Assembly: GCF_001922575.1 (NCBI RefSeq)
Contig: NZ_MRCI01000001.1
Location: 558,001 to 622,000 of the forward strand
Length of the DNA: 64,000 nucleotides
Direction: 5' to 3'
DNA from: Neptunomonas phycophila
GTDB taxonomy: Bacteria; Pseudomonadota; Gammaproteobacteria; Pseudomonadales; Balneatricaceae
The translations under genes were made by a program, and so were the position numbers. Shown here piece after piece: positions 55,542-64,000 of the stretch (its first letter is position 1; every line of letters begins with the position of its first letter). Below the pieces are notes generated by a model. That model was not told where the DNA came from, searched no databases, and saw only the letters and a list, made by a program, of their open reading frames with translations.

Positions 55542-56306
55542 ATGAAAACATTATCGATAAGCCATTTTCTTTGTATCTTATTGCTGGCGTGCTCCTACAC
55601 TGCGCATGCTGATCTCAGTCAAACCATCAAGCAAGTTAAACCAAGTGTGGTTGCTGTGGGAGCTGCATATCCGCCCAAAGCTGTACCGCGTGGTAAGAAA
55701 CCGTCGACCTATTGGGGAACAGGGTTTGCTATAGGGGCGGGTAATGAAATCGTGACTAACTATCATGTAATCTCTAGCCATGAGGTTGATATAGCTAAAA
55801 ATGAGAAAATGGTTGTTTTTGTCGGCCAAGGTGAGCGTGCCAAAGCCTATCCAGCCGTTGTGCATAAAGTCGATCTAGAGCACGACTTAGCTATTTTACG
55901 AATTGAAGGTAAGGTAAAGCCTTTGACGCTTGCGAACGCTTCATTAATAGACGAAGGCAAAGAAGTGGCCTTTACTGGCTACCCATTGGGCATGGTGTTG
56001 GGTTTATACCCTGTTACCAATAAAGGCATAATTTCGGCGGTAACACCAGTGGTAATGCCTGCATTTTCGTCTAAATCGTTGACTGCGGCACAAATAAAAA
56101 GACTTAGATCGCCTCTCAATGTCTATCAATTGGATACATCCGCTTACCCAGGAAACAGCGGCAGCCCTCTCTATGACCCAGAGACTGGGGCGGTTATCGG
56201 GGTGTTAAACAGTGTTTATGTTAAAGGCACTAAAGAAAGTGTATTGGAAAACCCCAGCGGTATTAGTTATGCCATTCCTGTTCGGCATGTTCATAATTTG
56301 CGCTAG
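55542..56306 (+). CDS. Trypsin-like serine protease (DegP-type catalytic domain, no PDZ)
   Basis: A 254-aa exported protease. I start it at ATG 55542 (AAGGA eight bases upstream), giving a signal peptide KTLSISHFLCILLLACSYTA cut near HA/D. The catalytic triad is visible: His in VTNYHVISS, Asp in LEHDLAILRI and Ser in YPGNSGSPLYD. No PDZ domain follows. Positioned inside the XrtA locus, it may act on surface proteins or pathway components; no direct evidence. Confidence 0.88.
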   Translation: MKTLSISHFLCILLLACSYTAHADLSQTIKQVKPSVVAVGAAYPPKAVPRGKKPSTYWGTGFAIGAGNEIVTNYHVISSHEVDIAKNEKMVVFVGQGERAKAYPAVVHKVDLEHDLAILRIEGKVKPLTLANASLIDEGKEVAFTGYPLGMVLGLYPVTNKGIISAVTPVVMPAFSSKSLTAAQIKRLRSPLNVYQLDTSAYPGNSGSPLYDPETGAVIGVLNSVYVKGTKESVLENPSGISYAIPVRHVHNLR

Positions 56307-56339
56307 CATTTTGGTAGCGAGCGGAAGGAAAGCCTATTG

Positions 56340-56858
56340 ATGTTGTTAAGTCGAAGTAAGTTGGCTTATAAATTAGGCTTAGTGAAGCCTCAGGTGCGAC
56401 TCTTAGTTTTATGTATGGAGAATATGTGTCGATCACCTTTGGCAGCCGCGTTGATTATTGATGAGTTAAAGCGCCAAGGCGCGGATCATGTGGTATCAGT
56501 CAAGTCGGCCGGTGTGTCTGTGTCTATGGTGGGCTCTAGGCCAGATCCGCGTGTCTATCGGCTCGCGCATGAGCACGATTTTGTATTATGTTCACACCGA
56601 TCAAAACAAGTTTTGCCTGAAGAGTTTTCTGAATACGATTTAGTGTTGGCTGTTGATAAGCAAGTACAGGATAGGGTGGCGAAAGAATACCGGTATCAAG
56701 TGCCTTTGTTTTTAGATTGTTTGGGAGAGGAGGGGCTAGAGATACCGGACCCTTATTACGGAAACGCTTCGGGTTTTGATGATGTTTATCACCTGTCTAA
56801 GCAAGGAGCTGTGGCAATAACTAACATGCTATTGCCACAGCTTAAGCTTACCTCCTAG
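56340..56858 (+). CDS. Low-molecular-weight protein-tyrosine phosphatase (Wzb-like)
   Basis: A 172-aa LMW-PTP. The P-loop CMENMCRSPLAAALI holds the nucleophilic Cys and the Arg (CX5R), with Glu replacing the usual Gly after the first residues (CxGN in most members); the general acid is in the C-terminal IPDPYYGNASGFD. It starts about 20 aa later than typical because of an N-terminal extension (LLSRSKLAYKLGLVKPQ). Likely dephosphorylates the tyrosine kinase encoded at 24737. Confidence 0.9.
   Translation: MLLSRSKLAYKLGLVKPQVRLLVLCMENMCRSPLAAALIIDELKRQGADHVVSVKSAGVSVSMVGSRPDPRVYRLAHEHDFVLCSHRSKQVLPEEFSEYDLVLAVDKQVQDRVAKEYRYQVPLFLDCLGEEGLEIPDPYYGNASGFDDVYHLSKQGAVAITNMLLPQLKLTS
56807..56842. other. 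13-bp perfect hairpin at the end of the phosphatase gene
   Basis: AGCTGTGGCAATA and TATTGCCACAGCT form a perfect 13-bp stem with a 10-base loop inside the last codons of the phosphatase, 29 bases beyond the convergent PrsT stop. No U-run follows on either side, so it is either an mRNA 3'-end structure or a factor-assisted terminator. Confidence 0.55.
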
Positions 56859-56870
56859 TCAGCCAGCCCT

Positions 56871-59471
56871 CTAAAGACCAACTTCCTTGGCTGTGTCTAA
56901 AACGTCTTTATTGTTAGGTGCGAGCTCAAGAGCTCGATTGATAAGTGATTTTGCTTTTTCTTTATCACTGTCTTTCAGTAGCCAAGCCGAGTTATTAAGC
57001 GCTATTACATTATTGGGGTTGGCTGTGAGTGCTTGTTCATAAGTTACAAGTGCATTTTTGTTATCTTGAGAGGTTAGATACAGGCTTCCAAGGGCTGTGT
57101 AAAAGAAATCACTCTCTTTTTGCGCTTTAATTTGTGATTTTGTGAACTCAACAGCTTTTTGTAGCTCATTATTTTTGCTGTATACGCTAATCAGTGCGTT
57201 TGCGTATGCAATATTTTCAGTTTCAGAGAAGGCTTTTTTCAGGGCTTGTTCAGCTGTATCGTATTTTTGCTCGCTCAAGATTGTGGCGCGTAATGGGTGT
57301 AAGGCTTTGCTCTCGGGGGTTAGAGTGCTTAGTGTGTCAGTAAGCGTGTTGGCTTCGTTGATATCGTTGCTTCTGATCGCCTCGTTGATGGCGATGATTA
57401 AGAAAGGCTCTGAGTCGCTGTGGTTTTTCTTTTGCCTATTCAAATAATCAGATGCTTGCAATGTTTGCCCGGATTTTTTGTATGTTTCGTATACTAAGAG
57501 AGCTGTATTGGCGGACGGGGAAGTTTCGTATGCTTTTTTAAATGCATCTAAAGCAGTAATGTATTCTCCTATCATGAAGCGAGATCTTCCAAGTAAAATC
57601 TGAGCTTCCGCTGTGTTGGCATTATTTAAAGCATTGAGCTGTGCGATAGCGGCAACAGGTTTCTCGTTAGTGAGCTCTATTTTGCTTAACAGGATACGCG
57701 CTTCGTCGCTTTGAGGGCGAAGTTTAATTGCCTTTTGAAGCTCTTCTATAGCTTGGTCTTTTGCGCCTGTTTGGAATAGTGCTTTTGCGTAATCAATTGT
57801 AAGTGGGTAGTTGTCAGGGATATCTGTGTTTGCTTGGCCTAGACGTTTTATCATTGACTGGCTGTCGCCTTTTATTGAGTCTATATAGGCTAGCTGTCGA
57901 ATAGCAGGTGCATAATTAGGTTTAATTTTTAGGGCGTTATTAAAATGCTCTTCAGCTTTATCTAATTGCTGGTCAAATAGGTAAACGGTACCCTTAAAGC
58001 TCGGGATAATGGCATTGTTAGCTAAGTTTGAGGGAAGCTTTTCTACTTCTTTAATGGCTTCATCAAACCTTTTTTCTCGCGTTAAGGCTTCAGCAATCGC
58101 TAGAGAGGCTAAAATACGATTTTTACTGTTTTCTGGGATGTTGGCGAGTTCAGCAATGGCTTCTTCCGTGTTGCTTTGTAGGAAATAGCTTTGGGCGAGG
58201 CCAAACTTAAAATTTTCGTTTTCTGGTTGTTGTTCCAAGGCCATCTTGAAGTACTTTTCACTATTTTTGGCATCTCCCGATCGGAGGTTGACATTAGCCA
58301 GTAAGGCGATAGTGGATGTGTCAACGTTACTGCCCGAGCGATCAATAATTCCCGATAGTGTTTCAGAAGCCGATTGTAAGTTGTTCTGCTTTATTTGCGC
58401 CATCGCCAGCAGTTTATTACCCGTTGGATGATTGGGGTATAGTTTGGTAAAGGCTTCTAGCTGTTGTTCTGCTTGTTCTAAGTTGTTCTCTTGGAGGTTT
58501 AGATTGCCCAAGAGGAGGAGTATGAAAGGAAATTTGGAGCTAGGTAGTACTTTTTCAGCATACTCCTTGGCTTTAGGAATGTCCTTGTTATCAAATGCAA
58601 CAAACGCTCTGACGTAATTAATCATAGGGTCTGAGAGTGATTGTTTTTTATAGGCGGCGGGAAGCTTCTCTAAGACCGCTGAGGCTTTTTCCAAATCCAT
58701 AGCATGCAGGTATTCATAGCTCAAGTTACGAATTGCAATGTACGTGGTATCGGGAGCTTTGCCTTGTGAAAGCTCGAGTGCTTTTTGAAAAGAGGCAATT
58801 GTGTTACTCGAATTTTTTTGGATACGGAACAGATCCGCTTTAGTAATCCAGGCGCTAGCATCTGATTCGTTGCTTTCAATGGTCGCATCGACCTTTTCAA
58901 ATGCGAGATCAAGCTGATTGTTGATAACAGAGACTTTGGCTAATCCAAGTTGAGCTCGAACATTATTAGGGTCAAATTGGAGAGCTTGGTCGTACATTAT
59001 TTTGGCATTATCTACTTGCCTATTGCTCAGTAGTGCATCGCCACTAAAGCTTTTTTTTATGGCTTTAAGTTGTTCTGAGTCATCAGGGAAAACGACGAAC
59101 TTCTCGATTACAGTATCAGTGTCGCCAATCTGCAGTAGGGCTTTTCCCAATGTAGTAAAAGCCTGGGGTGAATTGGCGCCTAACTGCACGGCTCTGCGAA
59201 GTTCCACGGCGGCAATAGGAGTATTGCCTGTATCAAAGTAAAGTTTGCCTAACAGGAAGCGGGACTCGGGGGCATCGGGTGATTTCTGAATAGCATTCTT
59301 TAAGCTAATCTCAGCGCTTTTAAATTCTTTGTTTTGTATATACTTTTCAGATTCTTCTATATATTCAGCGTAAGTTTTATCGCTTGAATTACAGCCTGTC
59401 ATTATTGCTGTAGCTAATGCAACAGAAAGTATTTTATTGATGATGCTTTTTTCTAAAAAAGAGGGCTTCAT
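56871..59471 (-). CDS. prsT: PEP-CTERM system TPR-repeat lipoprotein PrsT
   Basis: A large lipoprotein of about 866 aa. The signal ends in the lipobox IMTGC (Cys about residue 23), then more than fifteen TPR units cover the whole chain, for example ISLKNAIQKSPDAPESRFLL, NALKIKPNYAPAIRQLAY and YEQALTANPNNVIALNNSAW. The PrsT family is a marker of exosortase loci and is thought to act in periplasmic assembly or export. Start ATG 59471 gives the usual signal; ATG 59489 is also in frame. It is convergent with the phosphatase. Confidence 0.92.
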   Translation of the reverse strand: MKPSFLEKSIINKILSVALATAIMTGCNSSDKTYAEYIEESEKYIQNKEFKSAEISLKNAIQKSPDAPESRFLLGKLYFDTGNTPIAAVELRRAVQLGANSPQAFTTLGKALLQIGDTDTVIEKFVVFPDDSEQLKAIKKSFSGDALLSNRQVDNAKIMYDQALQFDPNNVRAQLGLAKVSVINNQLDLAFEKVDATIESNESDASAWITKADLFRIQKNSSNTIASFQKALELSQGKAPDTTYIAIRNLSYEYLHAMDLEKASAVLEKLPAAYKKQSLSDPMINYVRAFVAFDNKDIPKAKEYAEKVLPSSKFPFILLLLGNLNLQENNLEQAEQQLEAFTKLYPNHPTGNKLLAMAQIKQNNLQSASETLSGIIDRSGSNVDTSTIALLANVNLRSGDAKNSEKYFKMALEQQPENENFKFGLAQSYFLQSNTEEAIAELANIPENSKNRILASLAIAEALTREKRFDEAIKEVEKLPSNLANNAIIPSFKGTVYLFDQQLDKAEEHFNNALKIKPNYAPAIRQLAYIDSIKGDSQSMIKRLGQANTDIPDNYPLTIDYAKALFQTGAKDQAIEELQKAIKLRPQSDEARILLSKIELTNEKPVAAIAQLNALNNANTAEAQILLGRSRFMIGEYITALDAFKKAYETSPSANTALLVYETYKKSGQTLQASDYLNRQKKNHSDSEPFLIIAINEAIRSNDINEANTLTDTLSTLTPESKALHPLRATILSEQKYDTAEQALKKAFSETENIAYANALISVYSKNNELQKAVEFTKSQIKAQKESDFFYTALGSLYLTSQDNKNALVTYEQALTANPNNVIALNNSAWLLKDSDKEKAKSLINRALELAPNNKDVLDTAKEVGL

Positions 59472-59614
59472 AACTGACTCTATTTCCATGTCAACTTTAC
59501 CTGCTCAATTTACCATGTAAGTGTTAATCATTATATGCGACTTGATTATTTTTCATGATAATCCTCTGTTCTTGAACTAGTCTTGAGATATTAAGTGAGT
59601 TAAGTTTTTTTATC

Positions 59615-59632
59615 TGTCTCAATATCGAGACA
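59615..59632. promoter_or_regulatory. Dyad next to the acyltransferase start
   Basis: TGTCTC and GAGACA with a six-base spacer (AATATC) form an 18-base inverted repeat ending 11 bases before the ATG of the acyltransferase gene. In that position it could be an operator or a small RNA hairpin near the ribosome-binding site. Confidence 0.4.
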
Positions 59633-59643
59633 CTGGGTGTACT

Positions 59644-60399
59644 ATGACATTATCTCTAGCAGAGAATTTTAATGAATACTTTTGTGTCAGCTTAGCTATT
59701 ACGGAAGAAGAAAAGCTAGAAGCATATAAGACGCGTTACCGTGTGTATTGCGAAGAGTTTGAGTATGAGGAAAAAGAGAATTTCACCAGTGAAATGGAGA
59801 AAGATGACTTTGATGATATTTCGTATCACTGCCTTATTACTCATCGTTCCTCAGGCTATACGGCTGCTTGCGTAAGGCTTGTTCCTGCAACATTAAGAGA
59901 TAACCAAAAGGCAGTTTTGCCATTGGAGAAGTATTGCTCAAAAGCACTAAATGATGAATCTCTTGCCCTTTTAGGGGGGGAGCGAGTGGGGTTGGGAGAA
60001 ATTTCACGTTTAGCTGTAGATGCTACCTTTAGGCGGCGTGAGAGTGAAAAAAGTGCGCGTTTCGGTAACCTGTATGCTTTACAGTTTGATGAGGCAGAAA
60101 AACGTTTATTTCCTATAATAGCCGTCTCAGCATTCTTAGCGACGACAGTTTTGGCAAAGCATTTTCAGCGCGAGAAGGTGTTTGCAATGATGGAGCCTTT
60201 TTTGCCTCGTTTGCTTAAACGATCTGGTTTCAATTTTGTAAAAGCGGGTGAAAATATGGACTATCATGGAGTGAGAGCCCCTTATGTCATTGAAACTAAT
60301 GCGGCCTATGAAGGAATAAAACCTGAGTTAAAAGAGCTCTATGATGTTGTATACCAACAACTATTACCGAGCTTGGAAAAATATAACAAAGTAGCTTGA
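59644..60399 (+). CDS. PEP-CTERM/exosortase system-associated acyltransferase (N-acyl amino acid synthase-like)
   Basis: A 251-aa protein of the LuxI/FeeM fold (TIGR03694 type). It has the N-terminal YKTRYRVYCEEFEYEE, HRSSGYTAACVRLVP (compare GxxRLL), GEISRLAVDATFRRR, then the family segment AVSAFLATTVLAKHFQREKV and C-terminal VIETNAAYEGIKPELKELYD. Published work has linked long-chain N-acyl amino acid synthases to PEP-CTERM/exosortase loci. Expected donor: acyl-ACP; acceptor: an amino acid, unknown here. It is divergent from prsT. Confidence 0.9.
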   Translation: MTLSLAENFNEYFCVSLAITEEEKLEAYKTRYRVYCEEFEYEEKENFTSEMEKDDFDDISYHCLITHRSSGYTAACVRLVPATLRDNQKAVLPLEKYCSKALNDESLALLGGERVGLGEISRLAVDATFRRRESEKSARFGNLYALQFDEAEKRLFPIIAVSAFLATTVLAKHFQREKVFAMMEPFLPRLLKRSGFNFVKAGENMDYHGVRAPYVIETNAAYEGIKPELKELYDVVYQQLLPSLEKYNKVA

Positions 60400-60437
60400 G
60401 CTAAATTGGTATTGGTTGCTTTGGAAATCATATGTGA

Positions 60438-60569
60438 TGGTGTATATTACACCACTTAAACGAGTCTTTTTGTTGTAGCATCTTTAAGGATTAAAGATGT
60501 TTCATTCGTTCAAGTAGTACAGAAGCTCAGCTTCTGAGCACGTTGAAACACTAATCTTTTCAAAGATTA
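60438..60569 (+). promoter_or_regulatory. Upstream region of the sugar transferase with four inverted repeats
   Basis: Within 132 bases there are: TGGTGTA/TACACCA around TAT (60438-60454); CATCTTTAA/TTAAAGATG around GGA (60479-60499); GCTCAG/CTGAGC with the overlapping GAAGCT/AGCTTC (60522-60539); and TAATCTTT/AAAGATTA around TC (60552-60569). The last two lie within 70 bases of the start codon. It may combine an operator with a folded 5' leader; no known riboswitch is recognised. Confidence 0.5.
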
Positions 60570-60586
60570 AGGGCTTATAGCCAGGG

Positions 60587-62092
60587 ATGTTTGTAATGGA
60601 AAAAGTCAGCGCCTCTGCATACACGCGTTCAGATTCAATCGCGTTAGATGCGGCTAACTTAAATGACAAAAAGGGATCAAAGCGTAATGGCTCTCTTTTT
60701 GTTGGTAAATTTCGCCTTTTCAACCATTACGTCCATGGCCAATTTCTTTTGCTGGCAGCCACTGAGTTTGTTGCGCTATCGGCGTTGATGAGTTTTCTAT
60801 CTGGTTGGCAAGTTGAGGGGCTAGGCGATGCAATCCGCATGCTATTCCCCCCATTGATGTTAGCCTTTTTCTTGTCGTCAGTAGGTCTCTACGATACACG
60901 GCAGCGCGCTGATTCTGCTTATGTCCTAAAGCGAATTTTCGCTGCTTTAATTTTATCCACAATTAGCTTATATCTAATCAATGTCGTTACCGTGTGGATT
61001 AGAGGGTATCCTTTATTCACGCTTGGCATTACAGCGGCAGCGGCTTCAGCAATTGTTATATTGCTTATCAGGGCTGCCTTCTATCGTTGGGTCGATGGCA
61101 TACTGCTTAAAAGGCGGATATTAGTATACGGTACTGGCCATCGAGCATCCCATATTAACCGTTTGCGCCGAAAGGCTGATCGAAGAGGTTTCGAATTAGT
61201 TGGTTTTGTTGAGGCCTCAAGTCACGAAACCGGCGAGGCTTTAGTCGATGGTGCTAAGGTTGTAACTCATCAGGCTTGTCTTTCTGAATGGGCGGTTGAG
61301 CATAATATTGATGAAATTATAATTGCGATGGATGACCGTCGGCAGTCGTTGCACGTCGATCAATTGCTTCGTTGTCGGATGAGCGGGATCGCTATCAATG
61401 ATATGTTGGATTTCTTTGAACGTGAGAGAGGGGTGATTGAGCTAGATTTGTTTAATCCCGGCTGGATGATTTACTCACGCGGTTTTAACCCTGATGCGTG
61501 GAGAGCCATTAAAAAGCGCTTTATTGATCTTTTGGCTAGTGTGTTTTTAATTACTCTTTTTTCACCTTTTATCTTAGTTACCGCCTTGGCGATTTGGATT
61601 GAAAGTAAGGGTAAGGGGCCTATCTTTTACAAGCAACAACGGGTCGGAAAAAACGGCCTTCCTTTTGATGTATATAAATTTCGAAGTATGCGAACTGATG
61701 CTGAATCCTCGGGCAAAGTTCAATGGGCACAGAAAAACGACCCACGTGTTACACGTGTAGGCAATATTATTCGTAAATTTCGCATTGATGAATTGCCGCA
61801 GCTATGGAATGTTTTAATCGGAGATATGAGTTTGGTCGGCCCAAGGCCTGAACGCCCACAGTTTGTTGATCATCTGAATGATTTGAATGCACTGTATGGC
61901 GAACGTCATCGAGTGAGCCCTGGCGTCACTGGCTGGGCGCAATTGTGCTACCCCTATGGAGCCTCTGATGAGGACTCTTTGCAGAAGCTTCAATACGACT
62001 TGTATTACGTAAAGAATCATAGTTTCTTTTTAGATATGTATATTTTAATTCAAACAGTCGAAGTCGTGTTATTCCAAAAAGGATCGCGGTAG
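60587..62092 (+). CDS. Undecaprenyl-phosphate sugar-1-phosphate transferase (XrtA-associated)
   Basis: The initiating enzyme that loads the first sugar-phosphate on the lipid carrier. The 501-aa protein has about four N-terminal helices (about 45-150), a Rossmann-like CoA-binding-type domain ([20 protein letters not shown]), then a fifth helix and the bacterial sugar-transferase domain [55 protein letters not shown] and [13 protein letters not shown]. Start ATG 60587; ATG 60596 is possible. It ends at a terminator. Confidence 0.95.
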   Translation: MFVMEKVSASAYTRSDSIALDAANLNDKKGSKRNGSLFVGKFRLFNHYVHGQFLLLAATEFVALSALMSFLSGWQVEGLGDAIRMLFPPLMLAFFLSSVGLYDTRQRADSAYVLKRIFAALILSTISLYLINVVTVWIRGYPLFTLGITAAAASAIVILLIRAAFYRWVDGILLKRRILVYGTGHRASHINRLRRKADRRGFELVGFVEASSHETGEALVDGAKVVTHQACLSEWAVEHNIDEIIIAMDDRRQSLHVDQLLRCRMSGIAINDMLDFFERERGVIELDLFNPGWMIYSRGFNPDAWRAIKKRFIDLLASVFLITLFSPFILVTALAIWIESKGKGPIFYKQQRVGKNGLPFDVYKFRSMRTDAESSGKVQWAQKNDPRVTRVGNIIRKFRIDELPQLWNVLIGDMSLVGPRPERPQFVDHLNDLNALYGERHRVSPGVTGWAQLCYPYGASDEDSLQKLQYDLYYVKNHSFFLDMYILIQTVEVVLFQKGSR

Positions 62093-62126
62093 CCTTCCTG
62101 TAACTTGGATTAGCCGAAAGAACTTT

Positions 62127-62157
62127 AAGCCGCTGCAGTTATTACAGCGGCTTTTTT
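62127..62157 (+). terminator. Rho-independent terminator after the sugar transferase
   Basis: AAGCCGCTG and CAGCGGCTT form a 9-bp GC-rich stem with a 9-base loop, followed by a run of T (TTTT after the arm). It is 34 bases past the sugar transferase stop and next to the convergent PrsR stop. Confidence 0.85.
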
Positions 62158-63526
62158 ATTGGTTTTTAGGGTGGATGTCGTATTTCTCGAACATGCTATA
62201 TAAGGTCGGTCTGGTAATTCCTAATAGCTTTGCAGTGTCTGAAATACTTTGGTTGGCATGTTGAAGCGCGCGTAAGATAGCTTTGCGCTCGGCTTCTTCT
62301 CTTATTTGTTTTAAATTGAGGGGTGGGGTGTCTGGTGAGTCTGTATCGTCTATATCTAGGTCGTCAGACTCTACCAGTAAACCATCAGTCATTATAACGG
62401 CGCGCTTTATTTTACTTTCTAATTCTCTGACGTTACCTGGCCAGTCATAGGACTCAATTGCCTGAATCGCTTCAGGACTAAAGCCTCGTAAGCTTTTACC
62501 GTACTCTTGGTTGAAGCGGGTTAGAAAAGCTTTGGCTATAAGCAGAGCGTCTCCTTCTCTCTCCCGAACAGCGGGGATATTTATCGTTATTTCGCTGATG
62601 CGGTAAAACAAGTCTTCTCTGAAGCGTCCTTCTTTAATATGTTCAGCTAAGTTTTGATGGGTGGCGCAAATTATTCGCGCATCGATTGGGATTTCTTTGC
62701 GTCCGCCAACCCTTTCAATGACTCGTTCCTGTAGGAAGCGTAATAACTTGGCTTGAAGCTCGTAGGGCAAGTCGCCTATTTCATCTAAGAATATAGTGCC
62801 ACCATCTGCCATTTCGAATTTGCCGATCGTTTGTTTGACGGCGCCCGTGAATGCGCCTTTCTCATAACCAAAAAGCTCGCTTTCCAGTAAGTTTTCAGGG
62901 ATTGCTGCGCAATTTATCGCGACTAGCTTTTTGTTTGAACGGTTGCTCAGATTATGTATTGCCTGAGCAAACAGTTCTTTGCCCGTTCCGCTTGCGCCAA
63001 GCAGTAAAGTGCTGATGTCGGATGGCGCTATTTTCTCTATTGTACGGCATGCTTTAAGCATGCTGGCACTGTTTGCGATAATGCCATCTAGTGGCATAGA
63101 TTGATGGCTGTTTAACTGCAGGCGCTTATTTTCAAGCTCAAGTTCGAAAACTTGATACGCTCGATTAACTATAAGCTTTAAGATTTCAGGATCAGCAGGT
63201 TTCTGATAAAAATCGTAAGCACCCAGCGCTATAGCCTTAACCGCATTCGCTCTGTCATTATCACCAGTGATGACAATAACTTTAGTTTCCGGTGTGAGTC
63301 GCAGAATCTCTTGTAATGTAGCAAAGCCTTCCGTGGTGCCACCAGGGTCTGGGGGTAGTCCAAGGTCTAGTAACACAACTCCAGGTTCATTACGGCGTAA
63401 GTGCGTAATCGCCTCTTCACGTGTACCTGCTATGGATACTTCAAAGTCATCAAAGCACCAGCGTAGCTGGCTTTGTAGACCTTCGTCGTCTTCTACGATG
63501 AGTAGATTTTTTGATATTCCATTCAC
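62156..63526 (-). CDS. prsR: PEP-CTERM-box response regulator PrsR (sigma-54 activator)
   Basis: NtrC-type response regulator of about 456 aa: receiver domain ([16 protein letters not shown]; phospho-Asp in [11 protein letters not shown]), AAA+ sigma-54 interaction domain ([15 protein letters not shown] Walker [10 protein letters not shown] sigma-54 contact, [13 protein letters not shown]) and a C-terminal Fis-type helix-turn-helix ([20 protein letters not shown]). The start is GTG 63526 with AAGGAAG six bases upstream; a TTG at 63547 is the alternative. With PrsK it is expected to control PEP-CTERM genes through RpoN. Confidence 0.93.
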   Translation of the reverse strand: MNGISKNLLIVEDDEGLQSQLRWCFDDFEVSIAGTREEAITHLRRNEPGVVLLDLGLPPDPGGTTEGFATLQEILRLTPETKVIVITGDNDRANAVKAIALGAYDFYQKPADPEILKLIVNRAYQVFELELENKRLQLNSHQSMPLDGIIANSASMLKACRTIEKIAPSDISTLLLGASGTGKELFAQAIHNLSNRSNKKLVAINCAAIPENLLESELFGYEKGAFTGAVKQTIGKFEMADGGTIFLDEIGDLPYELQAKLLRFLQERVIERVGGRKEIPIDARIICATHQNLAEHIKEGRFREDLFYRISEITINIPAVREREGDALLIAKAFLTRFNQEYGKSLRGFSPEAIQAIESYDWPGNVRELESKIKRAVIMTDGLLVESDDLDIDDTDSPDTPPLNLKQIREEAERKAILRALQHANQSISDTAKLLGITRPTLYSMFEKYDIHPKNQ

Positions 63527-63564
63527 GTAATTCTTCCTTTTGCTCAATGTGAGCGATACGCCTA

Positions 63565-64000
63565 TTATTCCATGATTAAAGGCAGACGGACAGTAAAGTG
63601 CGATCCTAAGCCTATCTGGCTGCTAACGTCGATATCACCACCAAGTGCGCGTATCACCTCGCGACTCTCGTAAGCGCCAATGCCCATACCCGTAAGTCCT
63701 TTTGTAGAATCAAACGGTTTAAACAAACGTGTTTTAATGAATTGTGCATCCATGCCTGAACCAGAATCAATAATTTCGATGAGCGCTTCGGTTTGGGATT
63801 GGCTAATTTTGATGACCACTTCGCCAGCTCTAGAAGTCGCGTCAATAGCATTTTGTACTAGATGGCCGATCACGTTGGATAGCTGCTCCATGTCGGCAAA
63901 AATGTAAATTGGGTCGGTTAATAGTAACTGAGGCGTTGGCTGGCTTTGTAAAAAGCGTTGGCAGGTTTGTTCGCAAAGAAGATTGAGCTCAAGGCGCTTA
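63565..64000 (-). CDS. prsK: PEP-CTERM system histidine kinase PrsK (partial, C-terminal end only)
   Basis: The frame is open from the window edge to the stop at 63565; about 145 codons are visible. They form the ATPase part of a sensor kinase: QLSNVIGHLVQNAIDATSRA (N box), IEIIDSGSGMDAQFI (G1), FKPFDSTKGLTGMGIGAYES (F/G2) and GGDIDVSSQIGLGSHFTVRL. It lies 38 bases before prsR, in the standard prsK-prsR pair. The sensor domain and the phospho-acceptor His are beyond the edge. Confidence 0.9.
   Translation of the reverse strand, partial: KRLELNLLCEQTCQRFLQSQPTPQLLLTDPIYIFADMEQLSNVIGHLVQNAIDATSRAGEVVIKISQSQTEALIEIIDSGSGMDAQFIKTRLFKPFDSTKGLTGMGIGAYESREVIRALGGDIDVSSQIGLGSHFTVRLPLIME

Noticed and set aside
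1-64000. CRISPR arrays, prophage genes, toxin-antitoxin pairs
   Set aside because: No spaced direct repeats, phage structural genes or recognisable toxin/antitoxin pairs were seen on either strand.

Overview
The window looks like the chromosome of a marine-type gammaproteobacterium. The evidence is the macromolecular-synthesis block rpsU-yqeY-dnaG-rpoD, and the gene order cca-glpE-apaH-apaG-rsmA-pdxA-surA-lptD with amgK-murU, which resembles Pseudomonas and its relatives (Oceanospirillales/Cellvibrionales type). I see no phage, insertion sequence or CRISPR array. The species cannot be named from the sequence alone.

Region 1 (1-21324) is housekeeping. It opens with the 5' part of a type I polyketide-synthase ketosynthase gene cut by the window edge, then a CAU-anticodon tRNA (best read as tRNA-Ile2), a strong hairpin terminator, and rpoD, dnaG, yqeY and rpsU with a near-consensus sigma-70 promoter. 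Facing them are tsaD-folB-folK (plsY is absent from this spot). Next come cca, glpE, apaH, apaG, rsmA, pdxA, surA and lptD on the minus strand, amgK-murU-djlA, a DUF3530-like protein, rpe and gph.

Region 2 (21694-64000, running off the right edge) is one large exopolysaccharide/protein-sorting locus of the XrtA (exosortase A)/PEP-CTERM type. A tightly coupled plus-strand operon (22492-40699) encodes an export lipoprotein, a Wzz-like chain-length protein, a tyrosine kinase with a Tyr-Gly tail, an outer-membrane protein, UDP-GlcNAc epimerase, deacetylase, a FemAB protein, glycosyltransferases, XrtA itself with a fused EpsI-type C-terminus, an asparagine-synthase-type amidotransferase, an O-antigen-ligase-like protein and a second deacetylase.

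An AT-rich, mixed-orientation accessory block (40701-50467) follows: a TPR protein, a divergent WaaA/Kdo-transferase-like glycosyltransferase, two asparagine-synthase paralogues without the Cys2 nucleophile, a GNAT/FemAB-like protein, a Wzx flippase, a pyruvyltransferase-like protein and a GT2 enzyme. Next is a small-molecule/acyl module (50660-55440): an acyl carrier protein, a single ORF fusing the two XrtA-associated alpha/beta hydrolases, a fold-III PLP decarboxylase and an AMP-forming ligase.

The locus closes with a trypsin-like protease, a low-molecular-weight tyrosine phosphatase, the TPR lipoprotein PrsT, an N-acyl amino acid synthase-like acyltransferase, the initiating undecaprenyl-phosphate sugar transferase, and the PrsK/PrsR two-component system (PrsK cut by the edge). 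Together the genes suggest a Wzx/Wzy-type surface polysaccharide made alongside exosortase-mediated surface anchoring, plus an acyl-amine-type product of unknown structure. No PEP-CTERM substrate protein is encoded in the window.
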